From: Hemicordylus capensis
Lineage: Eukaryota > Chordata > Lepidosauria > Squamata > Cordylidae
DNA length: 64,000 nt
Assembly: GCF_027244095.1 (NCBI RefSeq)
Contig: NC_069657.1
Coordinates: 150,222,857-150,286,856, forward strand
Reading direction: 5' to 3'
Shown: positions 54,670-64,000 of the stretch, piece by piece
How the letters are laid out: every line of letters begins with the position of its first letter
Numbering within the stretch: position 1 is the stretch's first letter
Notes under the pieces: model-generated
Told to the model about the DNA's origin: nothing
Seen by the model: the letters and a program-made list of their open reading frames with translations, nothing else
The model's database searches: none
Position numbers and translations under genes: made by a program

Positions 54670-55405
54670 AGTGAATAGAAAGAAGTTTTAATTCCTCTCT
54701 CACAACACTAGAACCAGAGGTCATCCCATGAAATAGATTGCCAGGAAATTTAGGACTGACAAAAGGAAGTACTTTTTCACACAGCACATTCACATTCCAT
54801 AAATAATCTATGGAATTCTCTGCCATGGGAAGTGGTGATGTCCACCAGCTCGGATGGCTTAAAGGGACTTAGACAAATTCATGAAGGTCTGTCAATGGAT
54901 ACTAGTCTTGATGGCTATCTTACTTCCAGGCTCAGAGGCAGGATGCCTCTTAATACTAGTTGCAGGGGAGCAACAGCAGGAGAGAGGGCATACCCTCAGC
55001 TCTTGCTTCATCTGGGTACTTTCCAGTCCAGATTAGACCCTGCCACGGGTCACGTCGTATCTCAGAAGTGTGCTTCCGCACTTCCTGCGTTGTGACACCA
55101 CAGTCCCTCCGCAGACAGCAGGGTGCCGTTCACATTTCCAAAGCCTTGTTTTGAATTTAATTGCTGCAATATATAGCCAGGACGTTGTATATCCGGCCTA
55201 AAGAAGTTGCTGTTTTTTCAGGTTGTTCGTTTCTGCGAGACTGCTCCCCCTGGCGTTTATGTTTCGAATGAGATTTGCCTGAAAGGGAGCATTTTCCTGC
55301 TGTTAGGCAGCTAATCTGGAAAGCGGCCTGGTGGGACTCTGTGGGAAACAGGATGCTGGACTAGATAGGCCTTGGACCTGATCCAGCAGGACTTTTGTTA
55401 TGTTC
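54670..55405 (+). mobile_element. CR1 LINE 3' end, interrupted by a MITE
   Basis: Reads CACTAGAACCAGAGGTCATC, CAGGAAATTTAGGACTGAC, GGAATTCTCTGCCATGGGA in the CR1 C-terminal frame (KFRTDKRKYFFTQHI-like) and ends CCTGATCCAGCAGGACTTTT, GTTATGTTC. Split at 55016-55327. Confidence 0.85.
55016..55327. mobile_element. MITE with CTTTCCAG termini, copy 2
   Basis: Begins GTACTTTCCAGTCCAGATTA and ends CTAATCTGGAAAGCGGC, flanked by CTGG on both sides. Uninterrupted CR1 copies read GGCATCTGGTGGGCC here, with one CTGG. Same body and relative orientation as 8908-9214. Confidence 0.75.
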
Positions 55406-55967
55406 ATCATGTCCCAAAACAAATGTCTAACTGCAACCATGTCTTCTTTACCCTTGCTGTGTCTACCCTCTGGCTAGACAGGATTACCAATACTGCAAGT
55501 GAAGCATACACTAGTAGGGAAACTTGGTTAAATTTTTAAAAGTCCTAAGGATTACCTACCACACCCCACAAAAGATGCACATTACAGCTATCCATACCAG
55601 GATTAAGGGGGAGATGAAGCAACGCTCACAAGAGAAGAGCTATTCAATCAATTCCTAAGAACAGAAAGATGAGAGAGCTTGAGGAAGTAACCAGAGAGGA
55701 CAGGAACAAGAGAGGGCTCAGCTGCTATGGCAGAGTTCAGGGACCAGAGGCAAGGATGAATATGGATCACTGCAGGATAGAAGAATTGGTTTGGAATGCA
55801 TGAGACTGAAAGATCATTACTGGTTGTCAAAAATCACTGTAATGTTGTAACATACTATAGCCAGCTTTAGGCTCAGAATATTAAGTGGCAATCCTCCCAG
55901 AAATCCATAACTGTCCTATGCCTTATGGATGCCATCTAAACTCTAAAACCATCTTTATGACATCAGA

Positions 55968-55981
55968 GTTGCCATAGTAAC
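55968..55981. promoter_or_regulatory. Second RFX X-box-like motif
   Basis: GTTGCCATAGTAAC on the plus strand fits the relaxed X-box pattern (two half-sites GTTGCC and AGTAAC, 2-bp spacer). It lies between CATIP and PNKD, 2.1 kb from the first X-box, and could serve either direction. Confidence 0.35.
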
Positions 55982-56567
55982 AGATGGGCTTCCCACAGGG
56001 GGAGAGTACAGAATAGATTATGACAAAAACAATTATTTTTAAAAAGAAAGAAAGAAAAATGGAACTAAAATGTGGGCTCTGAGCCAGGAATGAAGGTCAT
56101 GCTGGGTAAGCATCTTCTGAAAAGAAGCATAAAATCTTACAAGTGTCCATCTATTTAATGATCACTTTAAAGGTTATTTTAAGTGGTTCTGATCCTGTGC
56201 TTTGAATGTTGGCTGCTGCTTTTACTATGTACATTGCCTTGGAATTATGTGAAAAGCAATTAATACATTCTAAAAATAAGTAAACAAAAAGATGCTTTCT
56301 AGGGAGTGGGGGGGGGATATTAATGGAGCCTACCCATTCTTATCAGTATGCCCGGTTTGTTTATGTTCTGTACTTCACTGCTGAGATATCAGTGAAAAGC
56401 AGGACAGGCAAACACCACCCTTGCAGGAAGCTCAGACCCAGTATCAGTATTTGGCTTCTAGGAAGCTACTCGGTTCCCAGAGTTTACTGAAAGCAAACCT
56501 GCTCACAGTTTGGTAGAAAAGAGCCTGCATTACAAAACCAACACACATATACAACAGTCTTAGTGGG

Positions 56568-56635
56568 AGTGTGTGTGTGTGTGTGTGTGCACGCGCACAC
56601 ACACACGCGCGCGCATGCATGCTTGCTTGCTTGCA
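56568..56635. repeat. (GT)n-(CA)n-(CG) purine/pyrimidine alternating tract
   Basis: GTGTGT..GCACGCGCACACACAC..GCGCGCGCATGCATGC: some 65 bp of strict purine-pyrimidine alternation, a Z-DNA-type composition. Confidence 0.85.
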
Positions 56636-56639
56636 TGGT

Positions 56640-58050
56640 GCACTATCCTGGCTCATGGTTCAAAAGGAACTTTAATGGCATTGTCTTGCCACACCATCTG
56701 GTGGCCCTGGCTAGAACAACAATTAAGGAATACAGTACAGTCCCTGCAGTGAGAGGATTTCCCCCATTTGTCTAGAAGAAATTCTCTAATGATGTTTCTT
56801 TGGCTCTGACATTTTCTTCATCAAGTTGGCAAAAAGCAGGTAAATGCAATGAAATAAGTATTAAAACAAATGGGAGGAACAATGTTTCTACAGAGCATGA
56901 AACAAACGTATTTGCTCAAGACTGCCTTACCATGAAGCAGGTGAGACAGCTCCTTCTAGGTTTTAATTGCCCCCCATTTCATCCCACTCCACTTTTTAAG
57001 AATTTGAAAGAATCCACATTGCAAAATCATTGGTCTTCCAGCCTCATGTCTGGTTAGCCCACGAGCCCTGAGGAAACAGTGAAAAGCCAAGATGAGAGAT
57101 TAGCAAGAGGAGAAGAAGACAGATCAGAAACAGAAAGAACAACTGTGTATAATTAACACAGATATGAGTATTACCAAAAAGATTGGGGGTAGGGGGGATC
57201 TAAAGGATAAGAAGCAGAGCAAAGGAACTAACCTTGGGGAACCCAGCCCATTCAGGAAAAGAAGAAAAAAGACCATTAACAGAAATATATGAGAAGCAGG
57301 GTTGTGAGGTCAGATGCATCTAAAAAACAGAGATTTCTGAATGGGGCCGGGAAGCTTTTCATATGGGACTTCTGAAGCCCTTTAACTCACATCTCCTCTG
57401 GAATGGAGATTTACCCCAAAGTCCCTGCGAGTTATCAGGGAGCAGTCCACACACAATTTGGGTTTTTCCACTGTGCATTAGGGTTTAACATGATTTATAT
57501 CTGGGGTAAAAAAAAAATCCACTATTTGTGTCGGTTTCTTGGGACAACTTTGAGTTTGCAGAAAATCCTTCCTGTATACCCATGGTAAAACCTGCTGTGG
57601 GTAAAAGTCCTTGGTGATGTCATAAGACTGATAACCCTTGGAACAGGGTTGGGTAGAGGGAGAAGACTGGTGATGATGGGGTGGAGCTCAGCAGCAAAGG
57701 GGTGGAGAACAACAGTAGCCCCCAAATGGCCTGAGGTTAACTTTTGCTATTGTCTCCCTGAGGAAAAAAAGCCAAAAGTTGGGGAAACAGGGTAATTTTG
57801 GGCAACCCAGCAGCAACCCCAATGAGAAGTACTACTGGAAAGATTAAAAAACAAAAACAGAAGGGTTCCATGAAAACCAACAATGTATAAAGATCAAGAT
57901 AGCACTCAAATGAAGAAGGAGGGGAATGTAGGAGCGCCCTTAATGAAATCTACGAGTCCTCCACCAAAACTCCCCCTGCTTTGTATTTTGGTCAGATCAG
58001 GTCCCTTCTGTAGCTCTCTAGAAAAAGTGCCAGCACAAAACTATTTCTAC
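56640..58050. other. Intergenic, nothing recognised
   Basis: No gene or named repeat could be supported. Confidence 0.4.
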
Positions 58051-58054
58051 AGCT

Positions 58055-58480
58055 ACTACTAGTACTATTTATATATGACTTTTCGGTGAAAATTCTCAAA
58101 GCAGTTTACACAAAACAGTAATAATAAGAGGGTTCCCTCCTTGTCCCAATTAGACTTAAAAACCAAAAATATATATAAAATAGACACCAGCAACAACCAC
58201 TGGAGGGTTGTTGTGCTGGGGCTGGATAGGGCCAATGGCTCTCCCCATATAAGAGAATCACCACTTTGAAAGGTGCCTCTACCTAGTTACAGGGGTGTGT
58301 TTTCGCCCTTCTCCCCTTGGCATCTAGTAGGGAGGAAGATAATGAAGAAAAAAGGAAGAGTTGGAGCTGGGGGCCCCTCAGGAACTGAGGGGGTTGGGTT
58401 CTTTGAACCATCTGCTCAATTATAGCTACACCCCTGCCTAGTTAGCAGGTGAAGCTAAGCCCTCTGGCCTACTGTGATTT
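58055..58480 (-). repeat. L2-tailed dispersed repeat, split by a MITE
   Basis: TGACTTTTCGGTG-like start, GTTCCCTCCTTGTCCCAAT, GGATAGGGCCAATGGCTCTC, AGGTGCCTCTACCTAGTTA, then 58290-58436 inserted, then CCTAGTTAGCAGG completes the unit. Confidence 0.7.
58290..58436. mobile_element. hAT-type MITE, copy 2
   Basis: Begins CAGGGGTGTG and ends TAGCTACACCCCTG, flanked by a perfect 8-bp duplication CCTAGTTA (58282-58289 and 58437-58444). Internal GGGGGCCCCTCAGGAACTG is shared with 14102-14271. Confidence 0.9.
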
Positions 58481-58580
58481 AAGCTCTGAATCAGGACCAT
58501 TTGTAACAGGAAGCATAACTCACGTCCACCTACTCATGTCATTTTGTGAATCTTTAAGAAGAGTCTGAGTGTGCTGTGTG

Positions 58581-59633
58581 CAAGGGCATATCTAGGGTCA
58601 GGCAGGCAGGGCACGTGCCCTGGGAGCCTCTTGAAGGGGGGGGGGAGTCATTTTTTAAAATCATTTTTTTTAAAATGGCCACTGAAAACAAAATGGCGAC
58701 CGTGCATGCTCAAATAACCTCTGTAAGGCCCTAGGCCATGCCAGGCTTTGCAGAGGCCATTTGAGCATGCGCTGTGGCCATTTTGTTTTCAGCGGCCATT
58801 TAAAAAACAGCAACAATTGTTTTTAAAAATGGCCAACGCACATGCTCAAATGGTCCTGTGAGGACCTAGAGGCCATCAGGGTGAAGGGGAATCTTTGCCA
58901 AAAAAAAAAACCCAATGGCCTTTAGGAAGCCCCCAAAGGGGCTAAAAAATAATATAATATAAGTCACTGTACAGATATTCAGTTTGGCACTATGTAGAGA
59001 ATCGGGGCTTGTGAATACTGAGCTAAAGCTTATGAGCTAGGATTGTATTCATTTGCTCTTACTTTGCTTCTTGTGAGAAGTGAGTTAAATGTGATGTCTT
59101 AATAATATGGCTATTAATGGTGAGTTTGTCTTTGAATCAGTGTGAAATCCTTAGTATTAAGGCCACTGGGAGTTTCTTGCTCTCTTTCTCTCATTTTAAC
59201 TGTCTTTCTGAAAGACTAGAACATATTCCAAGCAGTGACACAGTTTACTCTGCATATCCTTTCATTATTTTCGGAGTATCTGGGGAAAATCAAATTCTCC
59301 ATGTATTTTTAAAACTTATGTAATAGTGATGCTACAATGCATAGTAGAGAATTAGACTGGCACTTCTGTTTAGGTTTCCAAGTACACCTCCACATAGTAT
59401 TTGGGTTTTTCATGAGCCCCATCATACTGAAATTTGTAGTTTTCCAGCATTTTTTGGTCTGGCTATGTTCACTGCTAAATAGTTTTTGAAATATTAAAAG
59501 ATTAACGAGCTTGACTTGTATTTTTCAGCAGATATTATGGTAATGTTATCTGAAAGATGGGTGTCAGCTGTTTGGACAGGGGGCGCAATTTCAGTGCTTG
59601 CCCTAGGCGCTATTTTTCCAAAATACGCCTCTG
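58581..59633. mobile_element. hAT-type non-autonomous transposon, 1053 bp
   Basis: Begins CAAGGGCATATCTAGGG and ends CCAAAATACGCCTCTG, imperfect inverted ends (11 of 16), flanked by a perfect 8-bp duplication GCTGTGTG (58573-58580 and 59634-59641). It contains an inverted pair around GCAGAGGCCATTTGAGCATG with AAAATGGCCAC / GTGGCCATTTT. No transposase frame. It ends 435 bp before the PNKD start codon. Confidence 0.9.
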
Positions 59634-59639
59634 GCTGTG

Positions 59640-60600
59640 TGACCCCACCCCCCACCCCCCCGGTTATACCCTATGCAGGTATATTCAGGCAGCCATTAAA
59701 ATTTTTTAAAATATGCATCGTGTGGGTTTCTTTTTAAATTAACACCTCATCTTTTACCATTTATGATACTGAAATATACCAGTTGTTTTCAAAATGGTGA
59801 TAATGCAGCGAGCGAGCAATACGTTTGTTTTAGTAATGTCGTTCGTTGTGCATACCGACAGACTGCAGGCATTTACGGTGTCACCCCTAAGGGGGGCAGT
59901 GCGTCCCAAGTCACTTATATCGCGCCGTGTAGGGGAAGATCACAGCAAGGCTACAGAATAAAGCGCCTTTGTAGCAGGCGGGTTTAGGACCCGTCGTGCC
60001 GCAGGTGGGAGGAGTGTTTTCAAGCCAGGGGGCCGGGCTGGTTGTGTTCCGCGCTCCCTTTGCAGAGCATGGCTTGGCTGGGCTGGCTACTGCGGATCCG
60101 GGCAGCGGTTGCAGCTCTTGCCGGTTCGTGTGGCTGGGGCCTGGGCATCGTCTTTAACGGGTGCCGAGTTGGCCGCCGCTTTCATCAAATGCTCATGGCC
60201 TTGGCCGGCCCCCTACTGTTCCGCATCGGGTGAGTTGGGGGCGGGATGATGGCTCTTCCTCGCGGTGGATGCAAGAGAATATGAGGCTGCCGGATCGGGG
60301 GATGGACGATTAAGGATTGCTTTGATCTTGGAAAGTGGGGAACCCTCGTCGAGATCCAGTGTGCAAAAAAAGTCCGCGTTTTTTTAGGGGGCAAGGAAGT
60401 GATTCTTAGATCAAGCGACTGCACTGTCGTTTGCCGGAGAAGAAGATGTGTGGAGTAAAAGTTCACGGTGCTGGGTGTTTTGTGAGACGTGCATAGATCG
60501 GGCTGCTTAAATCTGGATTTTTTTTTTAAATTGGAAAGGGGGTCTAATTGTGGAGAAGGGGCGCCTCTGTGCGTGTACTGCAAAAGACAGACTTTGCAAG
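59640..60600 (+). promoter_or_regulatory. PNKD: CpG-rich promoter region of PNKD
   Basis: CpG dinucleotides are frequent here (GCGAGCGAGC, TCGTTCGTTG, ATCGCGCCG, and around the exon) and rare in the rest of the window. No TATA box precedes the exon. It begins just after the end of a hAT-type element. Confidence 0.6.
60069..60229 (+). CDS. PNKD: PNKD alternative first coding exon
   Basis: 161 nt, starting MAWLGWLL and ending LLFRI plus GG, followed at once by the donor GTGAGT. The middle reads FNGCRVGRRFHQMLMALAG. This parallels the N-terminus of the medium PNKD isoform in human as I recall it (starts MAWQGW, carries a GCRARR block, LLMAHS and ends LLFRIG before YSLYTRTW); the final glycine codon is split in the same way. 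PNKD is a metallo-beta-lactamase-fold (glyoxalase II-like) protein; this exon supplies a hydrophobic N-terminal anchor (about residues 4-30), not the catalytic domain. The ATG context is strong (A at -3, G at +4). It lies in a CpG-rich stretch. Later exons lie beyond the window. Divergent from CATIP. Confidence 0.8.
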
Positions 60601-63600
60601 GGAGCTATGAATAGTGACTCGGTGGAAATCTGAATGTAAGGTGGGAATTCTCTGTAGATCTTGGATAAGGTTGCGCGTGCTTTGGTGCGAGGGGAAGCTG
60701 AGCTCCTCTGAGTCGAGTGCCTGTAGTCTTTGGGATTATGCGTTTTATAAGAGGGGAATCTGTGGGACCTGCATATATTGACAGATGATCATACACAAAG
60801 CTTTTGATCTCTTGCATTTTATTAATGTGAGCCTCTTTGGAGACTCCAGTTAAAAAGTGGGATACAAATATAACAAATAATATTGCATAATATAAAATCT
60901 TAACGCAGGTGGATATAGTTCACTGGAAGGCTGGTGGTGCTGGTGTGTGATTTTTAGGCACAGACGCGTCTGAAGTTATTTTTGTGTAAAGTAATCCCAT
61001 TTGTGCATGTATGAACCCAAAAGAGAGCCCCTGTTCTGCAGTTGTGATCAGCTAGCTTTAGCTTCTTTGGTCACAGAGCTTATGGAACCAGTTCTTGAAT
61101 TATAGGGGAAGAGATAGGAGGCTCTTAATGAAATCCACAAGTTCTATCCCCTGGCTTTCCAGTTTTAGCCTCTTGTAGCCTTAAACACAGTCGCATAGGG
61201 GGCTGTCACAAAAGGCAGCCCTCCTGTCATTGGGCATGGAGATCTTCTTACACTGTGGTGGATATATCAAGTGCATTTTTCCTGTCCTGCTGCCACAGTG
61301 GCATTTCATCTGCCTTTCCTTGAAATGGTCAGCTCCTGGCCACATACCGTATTATACATGCCCGCATGCCCTCTGGAAAGCTCCCTGTTATTCAGAGGAA
61401 GTGTGGGGAGGGGGAGAGGGAAATGGCTTTCTAGTCCTACACAAAGCTTGGCATACATGCATTTTCTCCTAGCTTCTGGGATTTCCATTCGGTGCTGGAA
61501 TTACTCTGGCCTGAGCTCCCATGGCCCTGTTCATTCTGTGTGCTGTTAATAAAGCATCTTTTCATGCTCAGTTCAAGGCAGCATGGCATGTGGAATTGCA
61601 GAGGGGCAATGGGCCAGAATTGTAGCATGACAAAAGTACAATCCAGAAAGAATAAACAAGGGGCAGATACTGAAAAAGCAGCACTTTGGTCAAGGGCATG
61701 GGTCATGTAGGATGGGAAGGGGCAGAGGTAGAGGAGAAGGCTTGGGCAAGGAAGAGAAGTCTCTGTGCTGTGAGCAGCCACAAGAGGAAAAAGCTTTGGA
61801 AATGCACCATGTGGAAGGAGACTGTGATGTAGGGAAAAGAGAGGGATGCTTGAATAAGCCCCCCCATAATATGTCTTCACCCCCACCCCCATTTCCTTTT
61901 CTTTATGTACTGGGCTGTTGTTTTGAGAAGATAATGGCAAGTGGACAGCTGAGTATTAGAACCACATGCCTTCCTTTAAGAGATCTGACACATTTTTTTT
62001 AAAATGGATAAGCAAGCATGGACCACCTTGAAGAGGGGTGGCCCTTCTATGTGGCAGAGTGTGGCTGTTGCTTAAGGGTGAGTGCACATAGGGGCTCAGG
62101 GGGCAGAAATTGCTGGGCCCCTGCCACCATGAGTGCCACCCTGCTGTCCACTGCTGCCCCCCACTTTTGGAGGTACACTATTTATCTTCCCCCTATTCTT
62201 CTGGGGTCAGGGATCTACAAATTTAGGCTTAACTCACTAGCCAGCCACTATTTTTGGTTGCCACTAATCCCCTCTCTTCCCTCAGATCCTTTTCTGGCAC
62301 ACAGGCAGAGGGTTTAGGAGAGAAGCGAGTCTTCTGTCATTTGCACTGGGATATGGAGGTGGTAAACAGTGGAAGCCCTTGCCTACTGCTCAGAAAGGAT
62401 TCCTGCCATTTCTTACCTTCCCAAAAATGGCAGTGGAAATGAGATCTCTGGGGAGGAGAAGATCTGTGAGGTGTGCTGGGTTTCTTCTCACCAGAGTGTG
62501 AGGGGCACTTGCCACTGGTGAACTGGCAGGTGGATTTGTAGATGCGTGACTGGGGTGCACCTTTTCTCCCCCCCCCCAGCAGCAACTTGAACTAGGAACG
62601 CCCTTGCCACCACTGCCTGATGTGGTGACACAGACGGAGTGTGTGTGTGTGTGTGTCACTGCCGCTGCCTTGACAGCGTGTCCTGAGAATGTTGAGCACC
62701 CACCCACAGGTGGAGGGAGACCTCATGTTGTCCTTTGCCTCAAACAGCAAAACATTTTGGACAGCCCTGACTTTCAGGCCCAAGTAGAGTCCTCATTCTT
62801 TGTGGGTCCCATAGCCAAATTAGGCACCGTTAGAAAGCAGTGCTTTTACTGAAGGAAGTGTAGGTGAGGGCGTGGAGGTGTGTGACCCAGTAATAACTGG
62901 GAGCAGAGCTCAGTGTTGGAACATGTAATAATGGTGCTATGAGCAGATTAAGAATGGTGGAGTTCTTGGTAAAACAGTTTAATCTCAAGTAAAACATGAA
63001 TCTGCTCTCTGTTGCCAGCAAATTCTGTACATACTAGTCTCTCTATAACAGCTTTTGAGACTCAGAAAAGTGCAATAATTAAAGAGTGCCTTAATTGTGC
63101 TGCGGTACATGCGGACGTGGGGAGTTTTGCATCACAGCTGTTGCATAATAGCTCAGATTGGCTTGGAGGACATTTGTTTAGTGAAGGCTCTGGTGTAATC
63201 TTGGAGTTTATGGATAAAATCAAATCATGATTAGTCAGGCACTCTTTGGTCCCTATTTTAAACAATAAGCAGAAGCTGAAAAATCAGAGGTGCCTGGAAA
63301 TTTTATTTCCAGGAATTGAGAGCCCAGGAATTGGACTGTCAGTTATAAAAATTAGTTTTGCTTTTCCTTTGTGCTCAGAGTGCCCCACAGTAGTTTAGTA
63401 ATCTTTACAACAGTCCTGTAAAGTGGGAAATATTTTTATATTGCCAGTTGTAGGGTGGTGGCCCAAGGCTGAGAATGATTTGCCATAAGACCACTCAGAA
63501 CATTCATTGTCTGAATTGAGATTTGAGAACATCACAACATGGAGTTGTTGCCCCTAATGTTTTGATACTGTGACCCCTTAAAATAATATATAAAGTTACA

Positions 63601-64000
63601 TGACCTCTCCCCCATGATTAAAGCTCCTGATTTGGTTAGATAGAGATATATAAAGCACATTTACCTCTTCAGTTATAATGATTAACTTGCTTGCTCCTGC
63701 TTAGTTTTTCAAACCTGGACTTTATTTTTGAGACAGCCTATCAAGCTCTAAGTTTATTTTTTATTGGCATTTACTCTTTATAACAAAAATTTCTAGAAGC
63801 TCTGATTTATACTAGTCAGATGTTGCAAAGTGAATCAGTATTTTCATAGCTTTCTCATTTTGTACTCAGTTTGCACATAATCCAAAATTCAAGAAGAGAC
63901 AATGTCCAGATGTCTCCAAGGCATGTGGAGGTGAACAGGGAGATAGGCGCCCATAACCACTCACCTCCTCTGCCGCTCTTTAGCAGCACTTATTTTGCCA
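60236..64000. other. PNKD intron 1, no exon recognised
   Basis: No exon with homology I recognise was found. It holds a short (GT)9 at 62640-62657 and a diffuse MIR/L2-like fragment around 63360-63540. Several open frames (for example 61437-61940 minus) show no family signature. Confidence 0.5.

Noticed and set aside
61437-61940. 167-codon open frame on the minus strand
   Set aside because: No domain, codon pattern or homologous block recognised, no splice context, and it lies in an intron of PNKD. Probably chance.

Overview
The window reads as nuclear DNA of a squamate reptile (lizard or snake). The evidence is the repeat content: 5S-rRNA-headed SINEs, tRNA-derived Sauria-type SINEs whose 3' end resembles the BovB LINE tail, CR1 3' ends, many L2-like LINE tails, and hAT and Tigger-like non-autonomous DNA transposons. 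Coding sequence is a small fraction. No tRNA or rRNA gene, CRISPR array or bacterial-type operon was seen.

Three host genes can be read exon by exon. (1) SLC11A1 (NRAMP1, phagosomal divalent-metal transporter) lies on the minus strand with coding exons 1-4 at 23548-23566, 11065-11186, 5110-5232 and 3231-3350. All junctions are in phase, and the rest of the gene continues past position 1. (2) CATIP (ciliogenesis-associated TTC17-interacting protein) lies on the minus strand with eight coding exons from about 51983 down to a stop at 37799 and a poly(A) signal at 37546-37551. About 373 codons are recovered; a short 5' coding piece is unresolved. (3) A first exon of PNKD (the isoform that starts MAW and ends FRIG) lies on the plus strand at 60069-60229 in a CpG-rich stretch, followed by a GTGAGT donor.

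The order CATIP then SLC11A1, same direction, matches the human 2q35 block. PNKD starts next to CATIP but points away from it, whereas in human, as I recall, PNKD runs in the same direction as CATIP. That suggests a local inversion on one of the lineages. Two RFX X-box-like 14-mers and a TATA box lie between CATIP and PNKD, which fits a ciliary gene.

Layout: 1-3.2 kb, L2-like LINE pieces and MITEs (SLC11A1 intron 4); 3.2-23.6 kb, SLC11A1 exons with repeat-filled introns, including a 3-kb broken non-LTR element of a different clade (19.2-22.2 kb); 24-37.5 kb, intergenic with SINEs, CR1, a solo LTR nested in an L2 copy, and a cluster of large palindromic elements; 37.5-52 kb, CATIP; 52-60 kb, intergenic with CR1, several hAT-type elements and promoter motifs; 60-64 kb, PNKD first exon and start of its intron.

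Most notable structural signals: two 460-bp composite direct repeats that bracket SLC11A1 exons 1-2; a MITE family whose 4-bp target duplication can be verified against uninterrupted relatives in this same window; a 1053-bp hAT-type element with a perfect 8-bp duplication about 430 bp before the PNKD start codon; and a pair of related palindromic elements at 35.7 and 36.9 kb. All identifications rest on reading the sequence and remembered family features; no searches were run.
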